From JAPHTQ01 sp050299175 (GTDB taxonomy: Bacteria; Pseudomonadota; Gammaproteobacteria; Thiohalomonadales; Thiohalomonadaceae), in contig JBNKVM010000041.1 in NCBI GenBank assembly GCA_050299175.1, forward strand, positions 1-33,862: a stretch of DNA of 33,862 nucleotides, in the 5' to 3' direction. A program made the position numbers and the translations under genes. Under the pieces are notes generated by a model, which was given only the letters and a program-made list of their open reading frames with translations, was not told the DNA's origin and did not search any database. Shown here in pieces: positions 15,261-23,059 of this stretch. How positions within the stretch are numbered: position 1 is the stretch's first letter; every line of letters starts with the position of its first letter.

Positions 15261-16400
15261 TTATAGATGTTTTACGATAATGCTACCTGCCGAATAGCCT
15301 GCGCCGAACGAACAGATCACACCAATGTCGTTTGCTGCCATATCGTTCCTGTGTTTATGGAACGCAATAATGGACCCGGCCGAACTGGTATTGGCATACT
15401 CATTCAGTATCACTGGCGCCTCTTCCGCAGTAGCGTCCCGACCTAGAACCTTTTTGGCAATCAAAAGATTCATGCTGAGATTAGCTTGATGTAGCCACAT
15501 ACGTTTAAGTGAAGACAATTTGATAGATTCGTCGGCCAGATGGGTGGTAATCATCTCTGCGACCATTGGCACCACCTCTTTGAAAACTTTGCGGCCGTTC
15601 TGGCGGAACAGTTTATCCCTTGCCCCAATGCCGCTCTCATCACAGCGATTGAGGAAACCGAAATTGTTGCGAATATTGTTGGAGAACTGCGTCTGCAATC
15701 GAGTGCTGACGATTTCCCAGTTATTATTGCTGTTACTGCTATCCACGGTCTCTACTACCATCGCGGTACAGGCATCACCGAAGATGAAATGGCAGTCTCG
15801 ATCTTGCCATGCCACATGACCGGAGCATATCTCCGGGTTAATCACCAGTACCGCCCTAGCGGAACCGGATAAAATTGCGTCCCTGGCAGCTTGCAGGGCA
15901 AATGTTGCCGATGCACATGCCACATTCATGTCGTAGGCGAATCCTCGAATACCCAAGACATTCTGAATTTCGATAGAGACAGCCGGGTAGGCGCGCTGCA
16001 GGTTGGAACCGGAAACGATAACTGCATCGATATCCGTTGCACTCTTATTGGCGTCTGCCAGTGCCTCGGTTGCGGCAAATACCGCCATTTCGCACTGGAT
16101 AGATGGCTCGTCGTCACTGCGCTCGGGAATGGATGGACAGAGACGGGAAGGATCTAGCACACCGGATTTATTCACGACAAAGCGGCGCTCAATGCCGGAG
16201 GCTTTCAGAATGAATTCCTCGCTGGAATGGGCCAGCGGTTCCAGTTCGCCAGCGGCGATCGCTCGAGCATTTTCCTGATTGAAATCGTCCACGTAGTGGT
16301 TGAATGACTCAACCAATTCCGCGTTACTGATGGTTTCCGGAGGCGTATAGAGTCCGGTGCCACTGATGACAACTTTTTGTGTTTGCGAAGAGTGCGACAC
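15261..16400 (-). CDS. Beta-ketoacyl-ACP synthase III-type condensing enzyme
   Basis: KAS III-type enzymes condense an acyl-CoA with malonyl-ACP. Counting from the upstream ATG, the Cys-His-Asn triad is complete: Cys168 in NVACASATFALQ, His310 in LHQAN and Asn343 in YANTSSAGS. A charged insert near residues 35-75 (YVDDFNQENARAIAAGELE) is longer than in housekeeping FabH, which is about 320 residues. The frame opens at an ATG at 16418, but that has no ribosome site; GGAGG lies six bases before the GTG at 16400, which I prefer (379 residues). Lying next to fadL-type and DegV genes, it may use medium- or long-chain acyl-CoA rather than acetyl-CoA; this is inference. The next gene follows after 14 bases. 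Confidence 0.87.
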   Translation of the reverse strand: MSHSSQTQKVVISGTGLYTPPETISNAELVESFNHYVDDFNQENARAIAAGELEPLAHSSEEFILKASGIERRFVVNKSGVLDPSRLCPSIPERSDDEPSIQCEMAVFAATEALADANKSATDIDAVIVSGSNLQRAYPAVSIEIQNVLGIRGFAYDMNVACASATFALQAARDAILSGSARAVLVINPEICSGHVAWQDRDCHFIFGDACTAMVVETVDSSNSNNNWEIVSTRLQTQFSNNIRNNFGFLNRCDESGIGARDKLFRQNGRKVFKEVVPMVAEMITTHLADESIKLSSLKRMWLHQANLSMNLLIAKKVLGRDATAEEAPVILNEYANTSSAGSIIAFHKHRNDMAANDIGVICSFGAGYSAGSIIVKHL

Positions 16401-16432
16401 AGATGACCTCCGGGTCATGGTTTATTAGAAGT

Positions 16433-16469
16433 AGGCCGGATGCAGATGATGAGATGATGCATCCGGCCT
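16433..16469 (-). terminator. Strong hairpin after the FadL-like gene
   Basis: AGGCCGGATGCA (16433-16444) and TGCATCCGGCCT (16458-16469) form a perfect 12-base-pair GC-rich stem with a 13-base loop, just after the FadL-like stop at 16476 and before the KAS III start. No strong U-run follows on the minus strand, so it may act as a transcript-stabilising or REP-like element rather than a classical terminator. The arms resemble enterobacterial REP consensus ends (GCCGGATGC...GCATCCGGC), but I saw no second copy in the window. Confidence 0.55.
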
Positions 16470-16475
16470 GACCTA

Positions 16476-17774
16476 TTAGAAGCCCCAAACAAGTCCGACG
16501 GAAGCAATGTTCACATCAGAGTCGTAGGTACCTGACAGTCCATAGTTTGAAGAGGTGGTCGCATTGATATCAGTCTTGGCGACAAAAAGATGTGCCAGGG
16601 CAAAATCGACCGTCACTGCCGGAGATGCCTGATAGGATGCACCGACTGCCAGCCAGGTTCTGTCGTTGCCGGGAATTCGCGGTGTTCTATCCTGAGTGTT
16701 TTTGATCGGTGTTTGGTCGTAGGCGACGCCACCGCGGCAGACCCATTTCGAATTGGTGTAGTAGTTGAAGCCGACCGAGACTTTATATGTGTCTCGCCAG
16801 TTTTCTGGTTGTACAGCATCGGCCAATGCACTATCAAACTCGATTCGCAATTCGTCGAAGCTGCTCCATCCCGTCCAGGTGACGTCGGCCATCACTTCCC
16901 ATTGAGGTACAAGCAGGCTGGTCACACTTAGGGAAAGACTGGCAGGCAAAGTTACTGAAGCCGTGGCACCAGTATCACCTTCCGGGATCATGCCTGAGAG
17001 AGCAGATGGTACAGTGAAATCCGCTGTGCCGGACAGCTTTTGTTTGACCTCTGAACGATAGGCAACTCCGATTCGCGTATCCTGATTCAACTCGTAGAGA
17101 AGACCCAGATTATATCCATAGCTCCAATTATCACCTTTAACAGTGAGCGAACCATCTGTTGCTGTGTTTCCAGAAGACCCCACATACGCACCATAATCTA
17201 CCGCACTTGAGAGAGTAGCTTCTGCTCGCATATAGTCGATACCAGCGCCTAGAGAAAGCTTGTCGTTCACTTTATAGGCAACAGATGGGTTAATGTTGAG
17301 TGTCTGAAGGTCGGATTTGAGAGCATGGTAGCGTCCTTTCCAGGTGCTGTTATATTCGGTTTTCAAGCCGAACGGTGCACCGACACCCAGGCCGAGCATT
17401 ACCTGGTTATTAAGTTCATGGACGTAATATGCACTGGGAACAAGTGCCCCACTGCTTGCATCACCACCATTATCCCCACTGACTGCTGTTGTACCATCCG
17501 ACAATGTTGCATCACCGGAAAATTTCGCAGAAGGAACGATATAGTGAGCACCGGCAACCACCTGATCGCCTTTCAGACGTGTCATACCAGCCGGATTAAA
17601 AAAGATAGTGGAAGCATCTTCAGCGGATGCCGCACCGCCGGAAATAGCACTACCAACCTGCTTTACGCTTTGTTCTACCAGTGCAAAACCCGATGCATTG
17701 GCCTCTCCCACACCCAGCGCAGCACCAGCTACCACGAGCGATGCGATCGCTGGGTTGATTCTTTTGTTACCCAT
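16476..17774 (-). CDS. OmpP1/FadL family outer-membrane long-chain fatty-acid transporter
   Basis: This is a 432-residue beta-barrel precursor. A signal peptide ends at about ANA, residue 27, so the mature protein begins SGFALVEQSVKQVG, the usual FadL N-terminal hatch. It is followed by the conserved AEDASTIFFNPAGMTRLKG. The rest shows alternating strands, for example GAHYIVPSAKF and YGYNLGLLYEL, and the C-terminal aromatic residue (GLVWGF) typical of barrels inserted by BAM. FadL proteins let hydrophobic substrates diffuse laterally into the periplasm. AAAGGGG lies before the ATG. It stands alone between two hairpins, just downstream of the beta-oxidation genes, and would feed the acyl-CoA synthetase encoded upstream. 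Substrates other than fatty acids, such as aromatic hydrocarbons, are possible. Confidence 0.92.
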   Translation of the reverse strand: MGNKRINPAIASLVVAGAALGVGEANASGFALVEQSVKQVGSAISGGAASAEDASTIFFNPAGMTRLKGDQVVAGAHYIVPSAKFSGDATLSDGTTAVSGDNGGDASSGALVPSAYYVHELNNQVMLGLGVGAPFGLKTEYNSTWKGRYHALKSDLQTLNINPSVAYKVNDKLSLGAGIDYMRAEATLSSAVDYGAYVGSSGNTATDGSLTVKGDNWSYGYNLGLLYELNQDTRIGVAYRSEVKQKLSGTADFTVPSALSGMIPEGDTGATASVTLPASLSLSVTSLLVPQWEVMADVTWTGWSSFDELRIEFDSALADAVQPENWRDTYKVSVGFNYYTNSKWVCRGGVAYDQTPIKNTQDRTPRIPGNDRTWLAVGASYQASPAVTVDFALAHLFVAKTDINATTSSNYGLSGTYDSDVNIASVGLVWGF

Positions 17775-17921
17775 ATTTATCCCCTTTGGTATATGAATTA
17801 TCGATTAACTAAATCGTCCGATATTGCAAGACGACCGGCTTACCACCAATTGGCTCCGCACGGTTGTTTCACTCTGTGAAGAAGCCCATTGCTCGTTCCG
17901 GCCCATACAACATGGCCTTAA

Positions 17922-17944
17922 AACAAAATCGGTATCGTTTTGTT
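17922..17944 (-). terminator. Possible terminator after the acyl-CoA synthetase gene
   Basis: AACAAAA (17922-17928) and TTTTGTT (17938-17944) form a seven-base AT-rich stem with a nine-base loop, 22 bases after the synthetase stop. On the minus strand the second arm is followed by TT. The stem is weak, so the end of the beta-oxidation transcript is only tentatively placed here. The remaining bases up to the FadL-like start hold that gene's ribosome site but no convincing promoter. Confidence 0.3.
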
Positions 17945-17965
17945 CTCTTCCCCGGTTTTTACCGC

Positions 17966-19816
17966 TCAATGTCCCGAGTAAAGTTTTGCCACTGGTGTTT
18001 CCAGTTTCTTCATTACCTGAGTACGCTTTAACTTATGGGTCGGCGTCATCAGACCGTTTTCGATCGACCAGGGCTCGAAACTCAGATGGACGCGTAATAT
18101 GCGGGCGTAGCCGGGAAACATCTTGATCTGTTCCGCAATTCTGGCCAATACGGCCTCTTCTACCTTGGGCAATTCCAGTACACCGGATTGATTCGGGTCA
18201 ACATCGATAGATGGCGCGAACTCTTTCCAGTATTCGGGATCAAGAATGCAGATGGCAGAGAGGTAAGGGCGCTGTTCACCTATTACCATTACCTGTTCGA
18301 TCAGCGGGTCCATGGTGATCGCCATTTCCATATCGACGGGAGAGACCTTTTCACCATTACTGAGAACGATGATCTCCTTGATACGACCGGTGATATAGAG
18401 ATGTCCAGAGTCATCAAGGCGTGCCTTATCGCCGGTATGCAACCAGCCATCAGCATCAAGGACCCGACCGTTGGCATCCTGGTTATTCCAGTAGCCGAGC
18501 ATGATATTTGGCCCGCGGGCCAGCAGTTCATCATTCTCGCCGATTTTGACTTCCACACCATCCAGCAACAGACCAACGCTTTCCGGCACATTGTTGTCTG
18601 GTCGGTTGCAACTGATCACCGGTGAGGTTTCGGTTAAACCATAGCCATTCAAAATGGGTACACCCAGACCGACGAATACCTGTGCTATCTGCGGTACCAG
18701 CGCGGCACCACCACTTACGGCAACCCGCAAACGTCCACCAAGACGCTCTGTGATCTTCCGTGCCACCAACTGATTCAGTAGCGGCCATAACAACAGGGAG
18801 GGTTCCCACTTTCCTCGGCCTTGCAGGTAGAGAAATCGTTTCCAACCAATTCTTACCGCGAGATCGAAAAGTCGTTTTGCCGCAGGCCCTTTCTCTTCCA
18901 GACCGGCCATAACCTTGGCATAAACACGCTCATAGATACGCGGCACGCTGACCAGTGTGGTGGGACGAATAGTCTGCAAATCCTCCGCCAGTAGGGCGAT
19001 GGATCGCGCATAGGCGATAGTCATGCCAACCATCACGGCGAAGTAGTAACCGAGGGTGCGTTCCAGGGTATGGGAAAGTGGCAGGAACGAGAGATTGATA
19101 TCCGACTCGCCAAGGTCGACCACCCGTGCGCCTGCTTCCGCATTACTCAACATGTTGCGGTGACTTAGCATCACTCCCTTCGGAAATCCGGTGGTACCTG
19201 AGGTGTAAACAATGGAGGCCAGATCATCGCACTGGGCTTCTGAAGAACGCAGTGGACCGCCTTCTTCCGGTAACCATTCGTCGAGCATCTTCACGCGGGG
19301 ATCGTCGATCGGTCTATCAACCGGTCTGATCAAAATAATGCGTTTCACATCCGGCATCGCCGGCAGTTCCGGCTCGATTCGGTCCCACTCCTCCTGATCA
19401 CCGATGACCAGCAGTTTGCTGCCCGAATCACGCAGAATGTAGGAGACATTGCCGCCGCGATCGTCGGCATAGATCGGCACGGTGACCAGACCCAGTGCCA
19501 GTGCTGCCTGATCGAACATGACCCACTTGGCGCAGTTACGCATCATCACCGCGACACGATCGCCCGGTGATAAATCTTCCTGCAGCATCGCATCCTGCCA
19601 ACGTGCGACCTGTTTAGCCATTTGCGACCAGGTCAGATCCTGCCAGTTTTCGTCGTCGCAATCGAAGTAATGGAAACCCACGGCATCCGGCGTGCGTTCC
19701 ACACGACGCTGGAACAGTCCGCCCAAAGTGATGGCTTCGTCTGTTGTAATAAAGCGCTTCATATCGCCTGCTCCGGGTTGGCCATCCTGCGCTCGCATTG
19801 CCTCACGATTTTGCAT
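17966..19816 (-). CDS. Long-chain acyl-CoA synthetase (AMP-forming)
   Basis: This enzyme activates fatty acids to acyl-CoA with ATP and CoA through an acyl-adenylate. The 616-residue protein has the AMP-binding P-loop YTSGTTGFPKGVMLSH near residue 210, GYGLTETSPVIS near 395, and the hinge/adenylate region WLHTGDKARLDD then ITGRIKEIIVLSNGEKV near 465-500. Its length and the GEK-containing C-terminus match bacterial FadD15-like and eukaryotic long-chain synthetases more than E. coli FadD. Two starts are possible: the ATG at 19816 after GGGGTGAG, or the ATG at 19762 (MKRFITTDEA). It follows the short-chain dehydrogenase gene by 15 bases and ends the beta-oxidation run. It supplies substrate to the two acyl-CoA dehydrogenases. 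Confidence 0.93.
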   Translation of the reverse strand: MQNREAMRAQDGQPGAGDMKRFITTDEAITLGGLFQRRVERTPDAVGFHYFDCDDENWQDLTWSQMAKQVARWQDAMLQEDLSPGDRVAVMMRNCAKWVMFDQAALALGLVTVPIYADDRGGNVSYILRDSGSKLLVIGDQEEWDRIEPELPAMPDVKRIILIRPVDRPIDDPRVKMLDEWLPEEGGPLRSSEAQCDDLASIVYTSGTTGFPKGVMLSHRNMLSNAEAGARVVDLGESDINLSFLPLSHTLERTLGYYFAVMVGMTIAYARSIALLAEDLQTIRPTTLVSVPRIYERVYAKVMAGLEEKGPAAKRLFDLAVRIGWKRFLYLQGRGKWEPSLLLWPLLNQLVARKITERLGGRLRVAVSGGAALVPQIAQVFVGLGVPILNGYGLTETSPVISCNRPDNNVPESVGLLLDGVEVKIGENDELLARGPNIMLGYWNNQDANGRVLDADGWLHTGDKARLDDSGHLYITGRIKEIIVLSNGEKVSPVDMEMAITMDPLIEQVMVIGEQRPYLSAICILDPEYWKEFAPSIDVDPNQSGVLELPKVEEAVLARIAEQIKMFPGYARILRVHLSFEPWSIENGLMTPTHKLKRTQVMKKLETPVAKLYSGH

Positions 19817-19831
19817 CGACTCACCCCGTCA

Positions 19832-20653
19832 TTAGTCGAGAAAGAAGTCCGGAAACAACTGTCCATCCGGATCCATTGCGTACGGTCGGAAGTCGTAAAT
19901 ACCCTCCTCCTTCAACACTTCATCGTCGATGAAGAAGTTGCCGGTACAGGAGCGGCTGTCGCGGATCAGGATGGCGTGTGCCGCATCGGCAACGATCTCC
20001 GGTTTACGACAGTTTTCAGGCTTGACCATGCCGTTCAACATGGCGACGGCCGCGGTATAGATCACGGTGCGCGGCCATAACGCATTGATCGCCACGCCCT
20101 GGTCACGAAACTCTTCCGCCATACCCAGTACACAGAGACTCATGCCGTACTTGGCCATGGTGTAGGCGGTGTGATTCTTGAACCACTTGGGTTTCATCGA
20201 GAGCGGTGGCGAAAGATTAAGAATGTGCGGATTCTCTGCCTTGAGCAGATGCGGCAGGCACGCCTGCGAGGTGGCGAAGGTGCCGCGGGCGTTGACCTGG
20301 TTCATCAGGTCGTAACGTTTCATCGGTGTTTCCAGGGTACCGGTAAGATTGATCGCGCTGGCGTTATTTACCAGGATATCGATGCCGCCGAAATGTTCCA
20401 TCGTCTGTGCAACCGCCGCGGCGATCTGATCTTCATCGCGAATGTCGGTTTTGATCGCCAGTGCCTTGCCGCCAGCTTTTTCAAGCTCTGCAACAGCCGT
20501 ATCCAATGTTCCAGGCAAGCTTGGATGGGGGGTGTCGGTCTTGGCAGCAATAGCGATATTGGCGCCGTCTTTTGCAGCGCGCAAAGCGATAGCCAAACCG
20601 ATCCCGCGGGTTCCCCCGGTAATGAAGAGCGTTTTCCCCTTCAGGGTGGACAT
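19832..20653 (-). CDS. Short-chain dehydrogenase/reductase, HSDL2-like
   Basis: The product has 273 residues with a classical Rossmann nucleotide site TGGTRGIG at 13-20, NNAS at 96-99 and the active-site pair Tyr164 and Lys168 in HTAYTMAKYGMS, with a Ser near 148. The C-terminal FFIDDEVLKEEG and ending DGQLFPDFFLD, plus the KTDTPHPSLPGT segment near 38-49, match the hydroxysteroid-dehydrogenase-like 2 group, linked to lipid metabolism in peroxisomes and mitochondria. The precise substrate is unknown. AGGAGG precedes the ATG. It lies between the thioesterase-like gene (80-base gap) and the acyl-CoA synthetase gene (15-base gap), so it probably handles a fatty-acyl or related alcohol/ketone intermediate. 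Confidence 0.9.
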   Translation of the reverse strand: MSTLKGKTLFITGGTRGIGLAIALRAAKDGANIAIAAKTDTPHPSLPGTLDTAVAELEKAGGKALAIKTDIRDEDQIAAAVAQTMEHFGGIDILVNNASAINLTGTLETPMKRYDLMNQVNARGTFATSQACLPHLLKAENPHILNLSPPLSMKPKWFKNHTAYTMAKYGMSLCVLGMAEEFRDQGVAINALWPRTVIYTAAVAMLNGMVKPENCRKPEIVADAAHAILIRDSRSCTGNFFIDDEVLKEEGIYDFRPYAMDPDGQLFPDFFLD

Positions 20654-20733
20654 CAGTTCATCCTCCTAATTATTGTTCAACCGACCACATATAGGGCCGT
20701 TTGATCTGCGCGGCATTGTCGTCGCCGCACTCT

Positions 20734-21243
20734 TTATTCGGCGCTCCCCGCCCTCATGCGGATTACTTCTTCCGGCAATTCTGGGGACGATCCCTGATAC
20801 CCCAGGTAATCAAGCAAACGTTGCGTCGGCACCGAACCGTTACGATCGAGAAACAGTCCGCGCACGATGGCGACGGAATGTATTCCCTTGGCACTATGCA
20901 GAAGCTGTTCCATGTAGAGCCACTTTTCATCCCAGCCGATCAGCCTGCTGGTCAGGCTGAAGCGCTGGAACGGAAACAGCGAACGGCGGAACTTGATGTC
21001 GATGTGCCCTACCACCGGCATCAATTTTTCCCGCCGCATCATCGGCAGCATGCCTGCGCGTAACAGCAGGTCCGTGCGGCCCAGATCCATAAAGCTGAGA
21101 TAGCGTGCATTGGTCATATGCACGTTGATATCCAGGTCCGTCGGCAGGACCCGGAATCTCAACTCAGAGCTGTCGAGCAGACCGATGCGCGAGCGGAACA
21201 GCCCCGCCACAAAGATCCGCAACATGCGGAAGAACAGATTCAA
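20734..21243 (-). CDS. Hotdog-fold thioesterase-like protein (THEM6/4HBT type)
   Basis: The 169-residue protein has a short hydrophobic/basic N-terminus (MNLFFRMLRIFVAGLFRSR) that may attach it to the membrane. A hotdog-fold core follows: RVLPTDLDINVHMTNARYLS near 32-51, then FMDLGRTDLLLRAG and HIDIKFRRSLFPFQRFSL. The D-x-N-x-H-M-x-N pattern is the usual acyl-CoA thioesterase active-site region, with the Asp as likely catalytic residue. It would release free acid or protect CoA pools during beta-oxidation, but the substrate is unknown. It lies 28 bases downstream of the acyl-CoA dehydrogenase gene in the same run. Confidence 0.85.
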   Translation of the reverse strand: MNLFFRMLRIFVAGLFRSRIGLLDSSELRFRVLPTDLDINVHMTNARYLSFMDLGRTDLLLRAGMLPMMRREKLMPVVGHIDIKFRRSLFPFQRFSLTSRLIGWDEKWLYMEQLLHSAKGIHSVAIVRGLFLDRNGSVPTQRLLDYLGYQGSSPELPEEVIRMRAGSAE

Positions 21244-21271
21244 AGCACTACGCTCCGCCGCTTACCGCACA

Positions 21272-23056
21272 TCAAAAGGCTTCGTCGTTGAAAGCCATCA
21301 TCGACTTGCCGCCAGCCAGGATCGCACTGAACAGTCCACCGCTCTGCGGCAGCAGACGCTGCATGTAGAAGCGCGCAGTATCGACCTTGGCCTGATAGAA
21401 GCGGGCTTCGTCGCCATCCAGTTTGTCGAGGGAGATTTCAGCCATCCGTGTCCACAGGTAGGCCAGCGCGGTCAGACCGAACAGGCGCAGATAGTCGCTC
21501 GATGCGGCACCCGCCTCGTTGGGATTGGCCATGCCGTTCTGCGCAATCCAGGCACTGGCGCGTTGCAGACGACCGAACGCCTTGGCCAGCGGGCCGACAA
21601 ACTCGGCAAGCTGTTCGTTGTTCTGACGCGCTTCGATATAAGCCGCTACGGGCTGGAAGAAACGGCGCATGTAACGACCGAAGTGGGCAGACATTTTGCG
21701 ACCGACCAGATCGAGCGCCTGCACGCCGTTGGTACCTTCGTATATCTGGGTGATGCGTGCATCGCGCACATACTGCTCCATACCGTGTTCGCGGATGTAG
21801 CCGTGACCGCCGAAGACCTGCACGCCGAGGTTGGTGACTTCGAATCCGGTGTCGGTGCCGAAGGCCTTGAATACCGGCATCAGCAGTGCCACCAGATCTT
21901 CCGACGCCTGCGCGGCTTCTTTGTCGGTGGAGCGTTCGTAGACGTCGATCTCACGGGCAAGCCAGCTACCGAGGGCGCGAACACCTTCCACGTAGGCGCG
22001 CTGGGTCAACAGCATGCGGCGTACGTCCGGGTGGACCAGCAGCGAATCGGCCGGTTTGTTGAGCGATTTCGGTCCGGTGAGTGCGCGACCTTGAATACGC
22101 TCGCGGGCATAGGCAACGGCACCCTGGTAGGCGGCATCGCCAAGACCGATCCCCTGCACACCGACGCCGAGACGCGCGGTGTTCATGAAGGTGAACATGG
22201 CGCGCATACCCTTGTTCGGCTCGCCGATCAACCAACCGCTGGCGTCGTCGAAATTCATCACGCAGGTGGAGGATGCCTTGATCCCCATCTTGTGTTCGAT
22301 AGCGCCGCAGCTGACGCCGTTGGCCTCGCCCGCTTCGCCGTTGGCGTCGGGTCGGAACTTGGGCACCACAAACAGGCTGATGCCTTTGATCCCACTCGGC
22401 GCATCGGGCAGACGCGCCAGCACCAGGTGAACGATGTTGTCGGTCAGGTCATGTTCACCGGCGCTGATAAAGATCTTGGTGCCGGTGATTTTGTAGCTGC
22501 CGTCTTCCTGCGGCACGGCCTTGGTGCGTACCAGACCCAGGTCGGTACCGCACTGCGGTTCGGTCAGGCACATGGTGCCGGACCAGCTACCGTCTACCAG
22601 TTTGGGCAGGTAGAGCGCCTTCAACTCGTCGTTGCCGTGCGCCTTGATGGCGTTGTAGGCACCGTGGGAAAGACCGGGGTACATGCCGAACGAAAGGTTG
22701 GTGGCGCAGATCATCTCCTGCACCAGCAGGGTCACCGCATTGGGCAGGCCCTGGCCGCCGTATTCCGGATCACAGGCGAAGCTGGTCCAGCCCGCCTCGA
22801 CATACTGGTCGTAGGCCTCTTTGAAACCAGCTGGGGTGCGTACCGCGCCGTCCTCGAAATGGCAGCCCTCTTCGTCACCGCTGCGGTTCAGCGGTTGTAG
22901 TACTTCAGTGAAGAACTTGCCCGCCTCTTCCACCACGGCGTTAACCAGGTCGCCGTCAAACTCTTCGCAGCCCGGCAGTGCCTGAATCTCTGCCGGGTCG
23001 AACAGTTCGTGATAGATAAACTGGTAATCCCTCAACGGGGGTTGGTATTCGGCCAT
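21272..23056 (-). CDS. Acyl-CoA dehydrogenase (long, ~600-residue type)
   Basis: This FAD enzyme makes trans-2-enoyl-CoA and passes electrons to ETF. The 594-residue protein has the family signatures MCLTEPQCGTDLG near 162-174 (flavin-binding strand), KIFISAGEHDLTDN near 194, and the catalytic base Glu440 in RITQIYEGTNGVQALDLVG. FGGHGYIREHGMEQYVRD precedes it. The extra C-terminal domain of ~130 residues is typical of the proteobacterial long-chain type acting with ETF. It is a clear paralogue of the dehydrogenase at 30964-32745 (same length and parallel motifs throughout). It is three bases downstream of the hydroxyacyl-CoA dehydrogenase fusion, so the two are very likely cotranslated. Confidence 0.93.
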   Translation of the reverse strand: MAEYQPPLRDYQFIYHELFDPAEIQALPGCEEFDGDLVNAVVEEAGKFFTEVLQPLNRSGDEEGCHFEDGAVRTPAGFKEAYDQYVEAGWTSFACDPEYGGQGLPNAVTLLVQEMICATNLSFGMYPGLSHGAYNAIKAHGNDELKALYLPKLVDGSWSGTMCLTEPQCGTDLGLVRTKAVPQEDGSYKITGTKIFISAGEHDLTDNIVHLVLARLPDAPSGIKGISLFVVPKFRPDANGEAGEANGVSCGAIEHKMGIKASSTCVMNFDDASGWLIGEPNKGMRAMFTFMNTARLGVGVQGIGLGDAAYQGAVAYARERIQGRALTGPKSLNKPADSLLVHPDVRRMLLTQRAYVEGVRALGSWLAREIDVYERSTDKEAAQASEDLVALLMPVFKAFGTDTGFEVTNLGVQVFGGHGYIREHGMEQYVRDARITQIYEGTNGVQALDLVGRKMSAHFGRYMRRFFQPVAAYIEARQNNEQLAEFVGPLAKAFGRLQRASAWIAQNGMANPNEAGAASSDYLRLFGLTALAYLWTRMAEISLDKLDGDEARFYQAKVDTARFYMQRLLPQSGGLFSAILAGGKSMMAFNDEAF

Positions 23057-23059
23057 TGC

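Noticed and set aside
21110..22900. Long plus-strand open frame (596 codons) opposite the acyl-CoA dehydrogenase
   Set aside because: It mirrors codon periodicity of the GC-rich gene on the other strand, has no family signature, and the minus-strand product is an unmistakable acyl-CoA dehydrogenase.
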